Numbered from the stretch's first letter, positions 36,747 through 45,824 are shown. The stretch is DNA of 45,877 nt from an uncultured Bacteroidales bacterium (GCA_949296645.1 CASFPH010000029.1:1-45877), one strand, 5' to 3'. Notes: generated from the sequence alone by a model not told the origin. Translations and numbers: made by a program.

Positions 36747-38036
36747 CTATTTGAAAAGGTCTTCAACGGATTTGATGATGAAATCCTCATCATTGTTGTG
36801 CGGATCGATTACAAGGTCCGCTTTGGCGTAATATACTTTGTTTTCCTTTTTGAATCTTTTTTCTCCGCCTCCGGTGATATTAAGCATGATGAATTCGTCC
36901 TTTTTAACGTTTCCGTCAGCAACAGCTTTTTCAAGCGCCTTTATGGCTACTCCTGAAGCTTTTGTCACGTCTATGCCTTCGTATTCTTCAAAAGTCGCGC
37001 AAGCTTCTTCTATTTCTTCGTTGGTTACATAGTACATGTCGCCTTTTGTCGCGTTGAGTGCATCGAAAAGTCCTCCTGCTATTCCATATGGTGGTTTTCT
37101 GTTGGAAAGAACCTTGGCATCTATCTGCAGGGCAAGTTTTCTTGCTTCGTTTTCGTCATCGAAGGCAATGTCCCTGCTGTTTTTCTTCCATGCTTCATAC
37201 ATTGGTATGAAAGGATAGTTCTGTGCAGGATAGAGTCTCATAACGGTTTTTCCGAAACGTCCGTCTTCCAGAAGTCTCATGTTGGCTTCCCATGCGGCAA
37301 TTGTTCCGGTTCCGCTTCCGACTGCCTGGAAATATGCATCTGGAATTCTGCCTGTTTCAAGGGCCGCAGAAAGGACGGTTGTTCCCATTCCGTCTCTGCG
37401 GGCAACATTCTTGGCTCCACCTTCTTCAAGGAACATACCGGATTTGCATACTGTGGATGCAAGATGTATGGCATCGAAATAGTCGCTTCCTGAAGGCGGG
37501 TTTATTATTTTCACGCATTTGTCGAGCGGTTTTTCGAACCACATGGAATCCATGTTGTCGGCAGGTATTGATATCAGCACAGGTATTTTGTTGTCGGAGC
37601 ATACCTTTGCGAATGCCCTTGCCGTATTTCCCGCAGATGCGACGGTCAGAACCCTTTTGTCATCCGGTTCAAGACGTCCGCATACGGAATATGCTTCAGT
37701 TTCCTTGAAAGAGCAGCTTGTCATGTGTGCTCCTTTTTCCGGCCAGTATCCTGAAAATGTTATATAGAGATTTTCAAGTCCGAGTTTTCCTGCATACTTT
37801 TCACTTTTATAAGTGACGGGCGCCGATGAGTTTTCAAGAATCCTGCATATCGGGAGCCAGTTGCTGAATTTGTAGAATCCGAGCGATTCGTCTTTTAGTT
37901 CCAGCTGTCTTTTTGCGTATACTGCACGTACAAGAGCCGGTTTTTCATGTCCTGGATCGTTGAGCATCCAGTACTTGTCTTCAAAAATTTCCGATGTGGC
38001 TGCGTTTTGGAGCCTGTAGTCTGTCTGATTTTTCAT
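36747..38036 (-). CDS. Cysteate synthase
   Basis: A 429-aa PLP enzyme of the threonine synthase-like fold, matching the cysteate synthase family known in Methanosarcina and Bacteroidota. It makes cysteate from O-phosphoserine and sulfite. The PLP lysine is probably in CSFKETEAYSV. Other conserved parts are VASAGNTARAFAKVCSDNKIP (phosphate and substrate loop), QAVGSGTGTIAAWEAN and ITGGGEKRFKKEN. Cysteate feeds sulfonolipids (capnine types) in some Bacteroidota; the acyltransferase for that step is not in the window. Start 38036 is chosen by family length; the frame is open to 38279, but that overlaps the upstream gene. The gap to the hdrDE-like gene is 17 bp, so they are one operon. Confidence 0.88.
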   Translation of the reverse strand: MKNQTDYRLQNAATSEIFEDKYWMLNDPGHEKPALVRAVYAKRQLELKDESLGFYKFSNWLPICRILENSSAPVTYKSEKYAGKLGLENLYITFSGYWPEKGAHMTSCSFKETEAYSVCGRLEPDDKRVLTVASAGNTARAFAKVCSDNKIPVLISIPADNMDSMWFEKPLDKCVKIINPPSGSDYFDAIHLASTVCKSGMFLEEGGAKNVARRDGMGTTVLSAALETGRIPDAYFQAVGSGTGTIAAWEANMRLLEDGRFGKTVMRLYPAQNYPFIPMYEAWKKNSRDIAFDDENEARKLALQIDAKVLSNRKPPYGIAGGLFDALNATKGDMYYVTNEEIEEACATFEEYEGIDVTKASGVAIKALEKAVADGNVKKDEFIMLNITGGGEKRFKKENKVYYAKADLVIDPHNNDEDFIIKSVEDLFK

Positions 38037-38053
38037 ATTAGGTTCTCTCTTGA

Positions 38054-39883
38054 TTATTCTTTGTCTTTTTTGTTTTTGCAAGTTATGTTTCCGGCTACAG
38101 CCGTTGCTATGTCTTTGACCGGAATTTCGGAATAAGTTCCGAATGTCTTGAGGCACAGTGGACAAGCAGTTATTATTTCTTCCGGATTCATATATGTCAG
38201 ATTTTTCAATGAATGTTTTGTTACGGCAGCACGGTCTTCCGATGAAAGCGTAAGGCTTCCAAGGCTTCCTCCGCAGCAAATGCTTGATTTTCGGTTTTCT
38301 GCGGCTTCCTTCAGATTACCTATCATGGATATGGTATTTCTCGGTTCGTCGTATATGCCGCTTCCTCTTCCGAGTTCGCACGGATCATGATATACCAAGT
38401 TCTTACCGCTGTTTTTTACACTTATCTTTCCTTCCTTTATGAGGTTGTCGATGTATACGGTATGGTGCATTATCCTTATCCCTTTGAGATCATAGTTTTC
38501 CCTGAATACCTTGTAGCATATCGGGCAACTTAGAAGAAGGGTTCCCGCTCCTGAATTCATTATGGCTTCCGTATTTTTTCTTATCAGTTCGGCGGCAGCC
38601 TCTTCGTTTCCGCTCAGCAGGAGGGGCCTTCCGCAGCATATGCCTCCTTCTCTGTCGAGAAATTCATAATCGGCTCCGGCAGCTCCGAGTATCTTTTCCA
38701 TGGATTTGTAGATGGACGGAGTAAGTTGTGTCATGCATCCTGCATAGTAAAGTATCTTGTCCTTTTCGGCTGGCTTCTTTTCTTCGGAAACCTCCAGAAG
38801 ATCGTAGTTCCTTGCAGGCAGGGCCTTGTCAGCATTCCTGAACTTTCTCTTGAGCTCGCAAGAATCCACGCCTACAGGACAGATTGCGACGCATTTCCCG
38901 CACATAAGGCATTTGTCGGCTATTTCCCTTGTTTTTTTTCTGTTTTTTCTTCTAAGGAAACGCATGAAATACACGCTGCTGTACTTTATGTTCTTTTTGT
39001 GCGTCACCATAGGGCATGCATCGATGCAGATACCGCAGCTTGAACATGAATATATCTGTAATTCGGAATATCCTTTACGCGGATGTCTGATTTTTATTCC
39101 GGCGTTTCTGAAGACAATCAGCACGGCTTCGGTAGGAATGTGCATGTATCTTGAGAAAGGCAGCATGAAGAAGAATATTCCGAGTGCGATGGAGTATGCC
39201 CACCATGTAGGCAATATATGGTAATCCTTGCTCAGGAAATTGTGGAAAAGCCAGTACATAGGTTTTGTAAGAAATCCTCCTCCGCTTATGCCGGCGGTGA
39301 AACTTTCGGCCAGCAATCGAAGCGGGAATATTGCCCATAACGCATACATGGCTATCGTGTCTGTAAGGCTGGCTCTTGTTGTCCTTCTCATGCCGACGAT
39401 GGACGACCTTATCCTTTTGAACATGGCTATTCCTATTCCGCTCAGTACCATGAGGAGGAACAAGTCCATGAGAAAGAAGAAAAATGCTCCTTTCAGCGTA
39501 TGGTTGGTTTCCTTAACAAAATATCTGAAGAATACCGGATAGTACAGCAGACCCTGTCTGTGCGGAGTATACAGCCATACTTCAATATGGCCGATTACTA
39601 TTAGCATAAACCAGCCGAATGCTATCGAGGCATGCATATATCCGAGCATCAGATTGCGCCTGAATATTTTTACATGCAGGAGGCAGTCGCAGATTATATC
39701 CCTGATGTTTTTCAGTATGGTTTTCGGCGTTACCAGTGAAATAAAAAGCCTCTTTCTGTCCGAAGGTTCGAGACGGCATATTATGCGGACAAGTCCTATA
39801 ATACAGTAGGCAAGGATGAAAATCATACCCACCATGAACGGGATGACGAACGAATCAAATCCTATGATAATTCTCTCTTTCAC
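38054..39883 (-). CDS. HdrDE-like membrane FeS protein
   Basis: A 609-aa fusion. The N-terminal ~260 residues are membrane helices like the cytochrome-b type HdrE/NarI domain (helices near 10-35, 78-98, 133-155, 180-195 and 225-245). Two [4Fe-4S] motifs follow: CSSCGICIDACP and CLMCGKCVAICP. Then come two CCG domains, each with full sets: ICCGRPLL with CPICY, and ICCGGSLG with CPLC. HdrD-type CCG domains hold the noncubane clusters that split disulfides. The domain order suggests quinone-linked electron flow to or from a sulfur substrate. It overlaps the previous gene by 4 bp. Confidence 0.88.
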   Translation of the reverse strand: MKERIIIGFDSFVIPFMVGMIFILAYCIIGLVRIICRLEPSDRKRLFISLVTPKTILKNIRDIICDCLLHVKIFRRNLMLGYMHASIAFGWFMLIVIGHIEVWLYTPHRQGLLYYPVFFRYFVKETNHTLKGAFFFFLMDLFLLMVLSGIGIAMFKRIRSSIVGMRRTTRASLTDTIAMYALWAIFPLRLLAESFTAGISGGGFLTKPMYWLFHNFLSKDYHILPTWWAYSIALGIFFFMLPFSRYMHIPTEAVLIVFRNAGIKIRHPRKGYSELQIYSCSSCGICIDACPMVTHKKNIKYSSVYFMRFLRRKNRKKTREIADKCLMCGKCVAICPVGVDSCELKRKFRNADKALPARNYDLLEVSEEKKPAEKDKILYYAGCMTQLTPSIYKSMEKILGAAGADYEFLDREGGICCGRPLLLSGNEEAAAELIRKNTEAIMNSGAGTLLLSCPICYKVFRENYDLKGIRIMHHTVYIDNLIKEGKISVKNSGKNLVYHDPCELGRGSGIYDEPRNTISMIGNLKEAAENRKSSICCGGSLGSLTLSSEDRAAVTKHSLKNLTYMNPEEIITACPLCLKTFGTYSEIPVKDIATAVAGNITCKNKKDKE

Positions 39884-40227
39884 TTCCTCTCTGTTTTTTG
39901 AGCTTTCTTATAAGCTTCGCTGATTGATATTATAAGATGTCTGGTATTTATGCCGCGCGGACATACCATGGTGCATTTTCCGCACAGCACGCATGTTTCC
40001 AGCAGCGGAAGCGCATCTTTTTCTTCTCCCCTTGTCAGCATGAGAATTACTTTGCGTAAATTCATTTTTCCGAAATTGACAGTTGAGCAGCTTGCGGCAC
40101 ATGAACCGCAGGCCATGCATTTGAGGATGTCCGGCTCTATTTCCGCCAGTCTTGAGAAATCAGGCTTGTTGGCCTTGTCCAGGTCTATCCGTGAACTCGG
40201 GGACAATGTGAATCCGAAGTTTATCAT
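39880..40227 (-). CDS. HdrC-like ferredoxin
   Basis: A 115-aa soluble protein with two [4Fe-4S] motifs, CMACGSCAASCS and CVLCGKCTMVCPRG. This is the HdrC pattern, an electron wire between a flavoprotein and CCG subunits. The last ligand of the first motif is followed by Ser instead of Pro, a small change. It overlaps the HdrA-like gene by 4 bp and the HdrDE-like gene by 4 bp, so translation is coupled. Confidence 0.9.
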   Translation of the reverse strand: MINFGFTLSPSSRIDLDKANKPDFSRLAEIEPDILKCMACGSCAASCSTVNFGKMNLRKVILMLTRGEEKDALPLLETCVLCGKCTMVCPRGINTRHLIISISEAYKKAQKTERK

Positions 40228-41255
40228 ACTGTCATGCGGTTTAGGTATTCATAGATGGCCATGGCTGCCGAGTCGGCCTCATGTATTGTGTCAGGCAGTG
40301 TTTTCGGACCTGTACATGCACCGGCTACGAATATGCCTTTCCTGTGGTTTGACTGTCCGTTCAGAATAGCGTCCGACTGTCTCAGGAAGCCGTCCTCGTC
40401 CATGCTGAGGTCGAGTTGTTCGTACAGGGATGCGGATGATGCCGGTCTTGTCATGCCGGCCATGAGTACAAGAAGGTCCATGGTCGCTTTTACAGGTTTT
40501 CCGGCAAGCGTATCCTCCGCCTTTACCACAAGGCGTCCCTCTTTGTTTTCCGATACTTCCGAAACCCTGCCGCGTATGAATCTGATTCCATGTTTCTGCT
40601 GGGCTTCAAGATACATGTCTTCATAGTGTCTTCCGAACATCCTGAGATCCATGTAGAAACAGTATACGGTCGCATGCGGGAAGATTTCTTTTATTTCTAT
40701 GGCCTGTTTGACTGCTGTGACGCAGCATACTTTTGAGCAATGTCTGTTTCCGGCTTTTTCATCCCTTGATCCGACGCAGTGTACGAATCCTATTGATTGC
40801 GGATTTTCTACCGGTATCTTTCCATTTCCCTTGAACCATGATTCGAGGTCTGCATTTGTAATCACCCTTTCATATATGCCGTATCCGTATTCTTCCTTTC
40901 TGGAAGCGTTGAACAGGTCGAATCCGGTAGTTATGAGTACGGCCTCTGCTATTATTGTGACTCCAGTGGAAAGGATAACATTGTAGGAGTCATTGAGTTC
41001 GTTAATCTGTTCTATATAAGATGATGTGAATATTTTTATGTTCACGTCATTCTTTACCCTCGAAAGGAGTCTTTCCAGGATTTCATCTGCCGCTTCCCTT
41101 TCCGGAAAAAGCCTGTCCCACTTATTCAGATGGCCTCCCGGCATTTCTTCCTTTTCTACCAGAATGGGAGAGAAGCCCATCATCGAGAGTCTGTATGCTG
41201 CTTCAAGTCCGGCAGGACCGGCTCCTGCTATAAGTATGTTCTTCTTGCGGTTCAT
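40224..41255 (-). CDS. HdrA-like flavoprotein without ferredoxin domains
   Basis: A 343-aa FAD protein. The Rossmann motif is ILIAGAGPAGLEAAYRL at the N-terminus. The HdrA cysteine group is seen as HCVGSRDEKAGNRHCSKVCC (about residues 160-180), which binds a [4Fe-4S] cluster in known HdrA. A second Rossmann-type FAD end reads GIFVAGACTGPKTLPDTIHEADSAAMA. It is much shorter than methanogen HdrA because the N-terminal and C-terminal ferredoxin parts are missing, so it resembles QmoA-like forms. The short length could limit electron bifurcation. Gap to the HdrB-like gene is 9 bp. Confidence 0.9.
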   Translation of the reverse strand: MNRKKNILIAGAGPAGLEAAYRLSMMGFSPILVEKEEMPGGHLNKWDRLFPEREAADEILERLLSRVKNDVNIKIFTSSYIEQINELNDSYNVILSTGVTIIAEAVLITTGFDLFNASRKEEYGYGIYERVITNADLESWFKGNGKIPVENPQSIGFVHCVGSRDEKAGNRHCSKVCCVTAVKQAIEIKEIFPHATVYCFYMDLRMFGRHYEDMYLEAQQKHGIRFIRGRVSEVSENKEGRLVVKAEDTLAGKPVKATMDLLVLMAGMTRPASSASLYEQLDLSMDEDGFLRQSDAILNGQSNHRKGIFVAGACTGPKTLPDTIHEADSAAMAIYEYLNRMTV

Positions 41256-41264
41256 ATCTGTGAA

Positions 41265-42335
41265 TTAACAACATTTTAGGAAATGCGGCATTTCCGGCAT
41301 CCCGAGATCCCTGCCTTCGTTGCCCTTGTATTTCATGGACGGGTCATACTGTATTCCCATTTTGTCAAGCAACGGTTCAACGGCTACCTGATGCATTTGC
41401 AATCCGAGATCCCACGGGTCGTAGCCGAGGACGAGTCCGGCAACTTCTTCATATGTGAAGACAGGTATACCGTATCCGTTTTCACCATAGGTTTTACCTT
41501 CAAGTTCCGAAATCACGTATTGCCATCTGTCGAGGAAATAAGGACAGCCGGGGCAATTGGTTATGATCATGTCCGGTTTGAACGGTTCCATGGATTCGAA
41601 TTTCTTGTGCGTATTCGACATCGAGTATCCTCTGTTGGCCTTTATTAGGTACTGTCTGAAACCGAATCCACAGCAGTGCCTTCTTTCAGGATAGTCTATT
41701 ATCTCGCCCCCCCATGATTCTATCATTCCAGCCAGTACATAAGGATATTCTGCCCCGCCTACGCCTTTTGACGGGAACATCTTTGCATAGTGGCAACCTA
41801 TGTGTTCCACGACTCTGAGCGGTTTTCCTGTCTTTACGTTGATAAGCTTGTATCTGGCTTTGGATGCTATGAGGTTTCTATATTTGTAGATTATGTCGCT
41901 TGCGTGTGCCAGATATTTTGGAACCTTGAATTCCTTGCGGCAGGTTTTCCAAAGATGTTCCCTTATCTTGGCTTCGAGGTCGGGAAAATGTTTCCAGCTT
42001 TCGATCGTCTCCGTATACAGCCCGAAAGAAGTTATGCAGGATGCTACATAGTTCTCGTATCCTGCTTCCGTCATCAACGCGAATTGTCTGGCGATTATTG
42101 TCATTACCGTTTCCTGAGGTATGGCGTCGGAATGATATGCTATGCCTCCGCATGTAGTATGGTGTTCCGTTTCATGGAAATCTCTGCCAAGCCTGTTCCT
42201 GACTATTTCAAGAAACATTTTTTCCGATGCAGGAAAGAAGTTCTGCCTTATGCAGCTTCTTACATAGAAATAATGGTCGTCAGGTATTTCCTTCTGGTAT
42301 TCCGACCAGATTTTCTTTTTCCCTTCGTATATCAT
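41265..42335 (-). CDS. HdrB-like CCG protein
   Basis: A 356-aa protein with two CCG-type halves. The C-terminal half is complete: GCHYAKMFP, HCCGFGFRQ and NCPGCPYFLD. The N-terminal half is altered: residues C28 and C62 are present, but the CC pair reads TCGG (T61) and the CPxC position reads CITS. So the noncubane cluster of the first half may be absent or changed. HdrB in methanogens carries two such clusters and splits heterodisulfides. The unusually long N-terminus (about 20 residues before the first Cys) and a Cys pair at the very end (FLKCC) are also noted. It follows the HdrC-like gene by 28 bp. Confidence 0.88.
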   Translation of the reverse strand: MIYEGKKKIWSEYQKEIPDDHYFYVRSCIRQNFFPASEKMFLEIVRNRLGRDFHETEHHTTCGGIAYHSDAIPQETVMTIIARQFALMTEAGYENYVASCITSFGLYTETIESWKHFPDLEAKIREHLWKTCRKEFKVPKYLAHASDIIYKYRNLIASKARYKLINVKTGKPLRVVEHIGCHYAKMFPSKGVGGAEYPYVLAGMIESWGGEIIDYPERRHCCGFGFRQYLIKANRGYSMSNTHKKFESMEPFKPDMIITNCPGCPYFLDRWQYVISELEGKTYGENGYGIPVFTYEEVAGLVLGYDPWDLGLQMHQVAVEPLLDKMGIQYDPSMKYKGNEGRDLGMPEMPHFLKCC

Positions 42336-42363
42336 TTTCAGTGTCCTTCTACAGTGTTCTAAC

Positions 42364-43059
42364 TTATTTGTTGAAATGGTCGCCTTCGTTTTCCGAAAAG
42401 ATTTTCTCTATATATTCCTCTTCCGAAAGTCCGAGCTCTTCAGCCTTCCTTAGTGACAGTGCGGTCATTGTCTCCATTCTCCTGAATGCTCCAGTCTCTT
42501 CGAATATCGCCTTGAGCTGATCAAGATCTTCCTGCGGTATTTTTCTCAGGATTCCGGGCCCTTTACCGTCCAGGTTGGAACCGACCCTTTTGTGTATTTC
42601 ATCGAGATTTTCGGTTACCCATTCTCCGACTGTTCCGTATTCGGGGTGGTCTTTCATGGTGAATGTCCTCGGGTATACACAGTAGCCGTAGTTAAGGATA
42701 TTGCTGAACATTTCCTTGTTTATCGCATATTGCTGCCGTCCTTTTTCGGATTCCATGAAAAAGCCTGTTTCCATTGACAGGCTTCTCAATGCCATGATTA
42801 TGAGTCCAGGCGCATTTTTTCTTGGGCATCTCGTCATGCATGACATGCATTCCCCGCAATACCAGATCGTCTCGCTTTTGAGCAGGTTCTCGATAATTTC
42901 GTCGTCCTTGCTCTGCATCATGTCGGTGATGGATCTCGGGTCATATTTATAGAATTCGGCAGCAGGACATATTGCCGTACATGTCCCGCAGTTTATACAT
43001 GCTTTCAGACCCTCCTTGAATCTGTAGTCCTGCATCAGTCTGTCAAATAGCTTCCCCAT
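42364..43059 (-). CDS. HdrC-like FeS protein, long form
   Basis: A 231-aa protein with two [4Fe-4S] motifs in the first ~85 residues: CINCGTCTAICP (C21, C24, C27, C31) and CGECMSCMTRCP. The helical remainder (about 90-231) is longer than in ordinary HdrC and contains LDQLKAIFEETGAFRRMETM. It is the first enzyme gene after marR, overlaps the marR end by 17 bp, and should pair with the HdrB-like subunit. Confidence 0.88.
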   Translation of the reverse strand: MGKLFDRLMQDYRFKEGLKACINCGTCTAICPAAEFYKYDPRSITDMMQSKDDEIIENLLKSETIWYCGECMSCMTRCPRKNAPGLIIMALRSLSMETGFFMESEKGRQQYAINKEMFSNILNYGYCVYPRTFTMKDHPEYGTVGEWVTENLDEIHKRVGSNLDGKGPGILRKIPQEDLDQLKAIFEETGAFRRMETMTALSLRKAEELGLSEEEYIEKIFSENEGDHFNK

Positions 43060-43519
43060 TTTCTGTCTGTAGGTTTTTTCTGTGAGTAAGGCTGTCTATC
43101 TTTTCGGACATGTTTTTCAGGACTTCGAGAAATACATTTATTTCGGATTCATCTATGTCTTCTATCATGTTTTCAACAGCCTGTTCGGCTACTTCCTGAA
43201 CCCTTGCGCTTATGGTTGCCGCCTTGTCCGTAAGTCTGACTATGTTTATGCGTCTGTCGTCTTTGTCCGGAATCCTTGTTATCAGTCCCTTGCCTTCAAG
43301 GCCGTCAAGGAGTTTCCTTATTGAATTCTTGTCCTTCATCAGAAGATTGGCAATCTGCTGCTGGGATTTACCCACTTTATCATCCCATAGAACATCAAGT
43401 ACCAGAAACTGCTCGGGGGTTATATTGAATCCGTATTCCTTTAATGTTTCAGCTACAAACTGCTTGAATTTGAAGTGTACTATATTAAGAGATACGGCTA
43501 CCTGTTTGCTTAGTAACAT
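43043..43519 (-). CDS. MarR-family transcription regulator
   Basis: A 158-aa winged-helix regulator. The DNA-binding part is seen as KSQQQIANLLMKDKNSIRKLLDGLEGKGLITRIPDKDDRRINIVRLTDKA (about residues 52-100). It is the first gene of the Hdr operon and probably autoregulates it: an inverted repeat overlaps its -7 box. No cysteine is present, so a thiol-based redox switch within this protein is unlikely; the effector is unknown. Confidence 0.92.
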   Translation of the reverse strand: MLLSKQVAVSLNIVHFKFKQFVAETLKEYGFNITPEQFLVLDVLWDDKVGKSQQQIANLLMKDKNSIRKLLDGLEGKGLITRIPDKDDRRINIVRLTDKAATISARVQEVAEQAVENMIEDIDESEINVFLEVLKNMSEKIDSLTHRKNLQTENGEAI

Positions 43520-43544
43520 ATGTGATAGTATGATGGTTTACTAT

Positions 43545-43574
43545 CTGCAAATGTAATGATAATTTCATCTGCAG
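43545..43574. promoter_or_regulatory. Candidate MarR operator and promoter
   Basis: CTGCAAATG (43545-43553) and CATCTGCAG (43566-43574) form an inverted repeat with one mismatch and a 12-bp spacer. On the minus strand, TACATTTG (43555-43548) is a likely -7 box for marR, so the left arm covers it. On the plus strand two TATTTTTG boxes (43580-43587 and 43590-43597) may serve rmuC, so the site could affect both directions. Confidence 0.5.
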
Positions 43575-43618
43575 AACCATATTTTTGCATATTTTTGTCC
43601 GTATGAAAAATAATTGTT

Positions 43619-44890
43619 ATGCAGTCATTATCTTTATCAGTTAGTATACTGACAATTGCATTGTCCGCTGTTTCCGTTGTATTTATGGTTGTCGTACTTT
43701 CTTACGTGAAATCTGCTATGAAGAAGAGTGCTGCGGATACGGACCGTGTCCTTAAGGAGACGGAAGCTCTGAGAAATGTTGTGCAGAGTATGAATCTGGG
43801 AATGGAGCTTGTGAAGGACAGAATGTCCAATATGGCCGACCGTCAGGAGAAGGGAAGAGAGGAACTTGTAAACGAGGTCAGGACAATGGGTCAGGATCTT
43901 TCGTCCTCGCTCAGAAATTCGTTTGATCTCATAGCTTCGATCCAGTCTGACAAGCTTGGAAAAGTTGCCGAAAATCAGGACAGGCTTATTGCGGATACAG
44001 AGGCTAAACTGGAGAAGATCCGAGTTACGGTAGAGGAAAAACTAGACAAGACGCTTGGAGAGAGGCTTGGACGCAGTTTCGAACTTGTGGGACGTCAGTT
44101 GTCTGAGGTTCAGAAAGGACTTGGGGAAATGCAGGCTCTGGCAAACGATGTCGGCGGACTGAAAAAGGTGCTCGGAAATGTGAAGATGAGGGGCGGCATA
44201 GGAGAGGTACAGCTGGCCATGATGCTTGAGCAGATACTTGCCCCGGAACAGTATGAGGCGAATGTGAAGACGAAGGCTTCGTCTGATGATATTGTTGAAT
44301 TTGCCGTGAAATTGCCTGGCAGGGACAATACAATAAAGAACATCTGGCTGCCGATAGATGCAAAGTTTCCTAAGGATGTGTATGAAAACCTGCAGGTTGC
44401 ATATGATTCTTCCGACCAGCAGATGATAGAAAGGGCGCAGCGTACTTTCGACAATGCAATTTTGAAAATGGCATCCGACATAAGGGACAAATATCTCGAT
44501 CCTCCATATACTACGGATTTCGGAATAATGTTTGTCCCTTTCGAGGGCATATACGGGGAAGTAGTCAGAAAATCGGCGCTTTTGGAGAAACTTCAATATG
44601 AATATAAGGTGATAGTCACGGGTCCTACGACCCTTGCTGCCATTCTGAACAGTCTTCAAATGGGTTTCAGAACTCTGGCGATAGAAAAACGCAGCAGTGA
44701 GGTATGGCAGGTGCTCGGTGCGGTAAAGAATGAGTTCGGCAAGTTCGGAGAACTTCTTGTAAAGGCACAGAACAATATTCAGGGCGGGCTTAATCAGATA
44801 GACCAGCTTGTCGGTGTGAGGACGAGGGCCATTCAGCGCAAGTTGCGGGATGTGGAATCTAATGATGACATTTCACTTATTGATGAGTAA
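43619..44890 (+). CDS. rmuC: RmuC-family DNA recombination protein
   Basis: A 423-aa protein. It has one N-terminal membrane anchor (about residues 8-30), a long coiled coil (about 35-150) and the RmuC core from about 180 to 385 (LGNVKMRGGIGEVQLAMMLEQIL, IWLPIDAKFPKD, FVPFEGIYGEVVR). The core is a predicted PD-(D/E)XK nuclease-like fold, with E and D-x-K near GEVQ and IDAKFP. In E. coli RmuC limits inversions at short repeats. Length and start are normal. Divergent from marR. Confidence 0.95.
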   Translation: MQSLSLSVSILTIALSAVSVVFMVVVLSYVKSAMKKSAADTDRVLKETEALRNVVQSMNLGMELVKDRMSNMADRQEKGREELVNEVRTMGQDLSSSLRNSFDLIASIQSDKLGKVAENQDRLIADTEAKLEKIRVTVEEKLDKTLGERLGRSFELVGRQLSEVQKGLGEMQALANDVGGLKKVLGNVKMRGGIGEVQLAMMLEQILAPEQYEANVKTKASSDDIVEFAVKLPGRDNTIKNIWLPIDAKFPKDVYENLQVAYDSSDQQMIERAQRTFDNAILKMASDIRDKYLDPPYTTDFGIMFVPFEGIYGEVVRKSALLEKLQYEYKVIVTGPTTLAAILNSLQMGFRTLAIEKRSSEVWQVLGAVKNEFGKFGELLVKAQNNIQGGLNQIDQLVGVRTRAIQRKLRDVESNDDISLIDE

Positions 44891-45032
44891 GTGTGTGGAA
44901 TATTTCCATATCGGAGTGTGTCTGTCTTGTCTTCTGCTGAAGCGTAATTGCCAGTATTTCTTTTTGTTGTATTTAAGGCATATTTGAGGTTTGTATTTTG
45001 ATTGTTTTTCCGTAAAGGTAAATCGGAAAAAT

Positions 45033-45719
45033 ATGAAGAGTATAAACGGAATTTTTCTTATGGTGCTTGCGATGGCATTCCTTGTTTGCGGGAATGCCGT
45101 TGCCTATGATATTTCTCCGGCAAGACAGGTACAGGACGGGGAAACGGAATATGAGGTCCGTGGTATAGTGACCGATAATAACGGACCTGTTGCAGGTGTT
45201 ACCGTTTTTGTCAAAGATACGCAGAACGGTGTTTCCACTGAGCCTGATGGACGTTTTGTTCTGAAAGGAGTAAAGCTGAAGGATGTGATTGTCGTATCCA
45301 TGATAGGTTACAGAACAGTAGAAATAAGGTACAGGGGGCAGAATAGTCTTGATGTCGTTATTTCAGAAGAAGCCGTAATGATGGACAGGGTAGTTGTTAC
45401 AGCCCTTGGTATTGAAAGAGACCGTATGGCACTTTCATACAATCTGCAGGAAGTGAATTCGGACAAGTTAACTAAAGTCAAGGATGCCAATGTCGTTAAT
45501 TCCCTTATCGGAAAGGTGGCCGGTGTACAGATTACAGTCGGAGCAGGAGGACAGGGCAGTTCCACGAGGGTTGTAATGAGGGGTACGAAATCGATAGAGA
45601 AGTCGAACAACGCCCTGTATGTGATAGACGGTATACCTATGTATAACTACAGCTATGGAGGAAGCGGAGGTACATACGGCGGTGCGATAGGTTCGGAATC
45701 GGCTCTGGGTACAGAATAA
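45033..45719 (+). pseudogene. SusC/RagA-type TonB receptor, cut off in the plug
   Basis: Only 228 residues of a receptor that is normally about 1,000. It has a signal peptide (ends near NAVAYD), a CarboxypepD_reg-like domain (about 45-120, VRGIVTDNNGPVAGVTVFVKD), and the start of the plug (VVVTALGIERDRMALSYNLQEV, then GKVAGVQIT and NALYVIDGIPMYN). It stops with SESALGTE and TAA, exactly at the conserved ALGT-D/E point where intact members continue toward the barrel. A terminator starts at the stop codon. The most likely cause is recombination or insertion of an element here. ATG 45033 fits the signal peptide. Confidence 0.85.
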
Positions 45720-45756
45720 AAGGCTAAGTATTGAATTATCAATTACTTAGCCTTTT
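45718..45756 (+). terminator. Terminator at the SusC break
   Basis: A 13-bp stem (45718-45730, AAAAGGCTAAGTA, with 45744-45756) with an inner TTGA/TCAA pair in the loop, then TTGC. It overlaps the stop codon of the truncated gene and may be the first part of the incoming sequence. Confidence 0.75.
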
Positions 45757-45824
45757 TGCTTGTCTGATTTTTCCCCATATTTTCCCCACAGGCGCAAAAA
45801 ATATAGTAGTAAGTCATTATTTTC

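Noticed and set aside
36747..38036. Threonine synthase
   Set aside because: The fold is shared, but the N-terminal region, SFKETEAYSV and GGGEKRFKKEN regions and the length fit cysteate synthase better.
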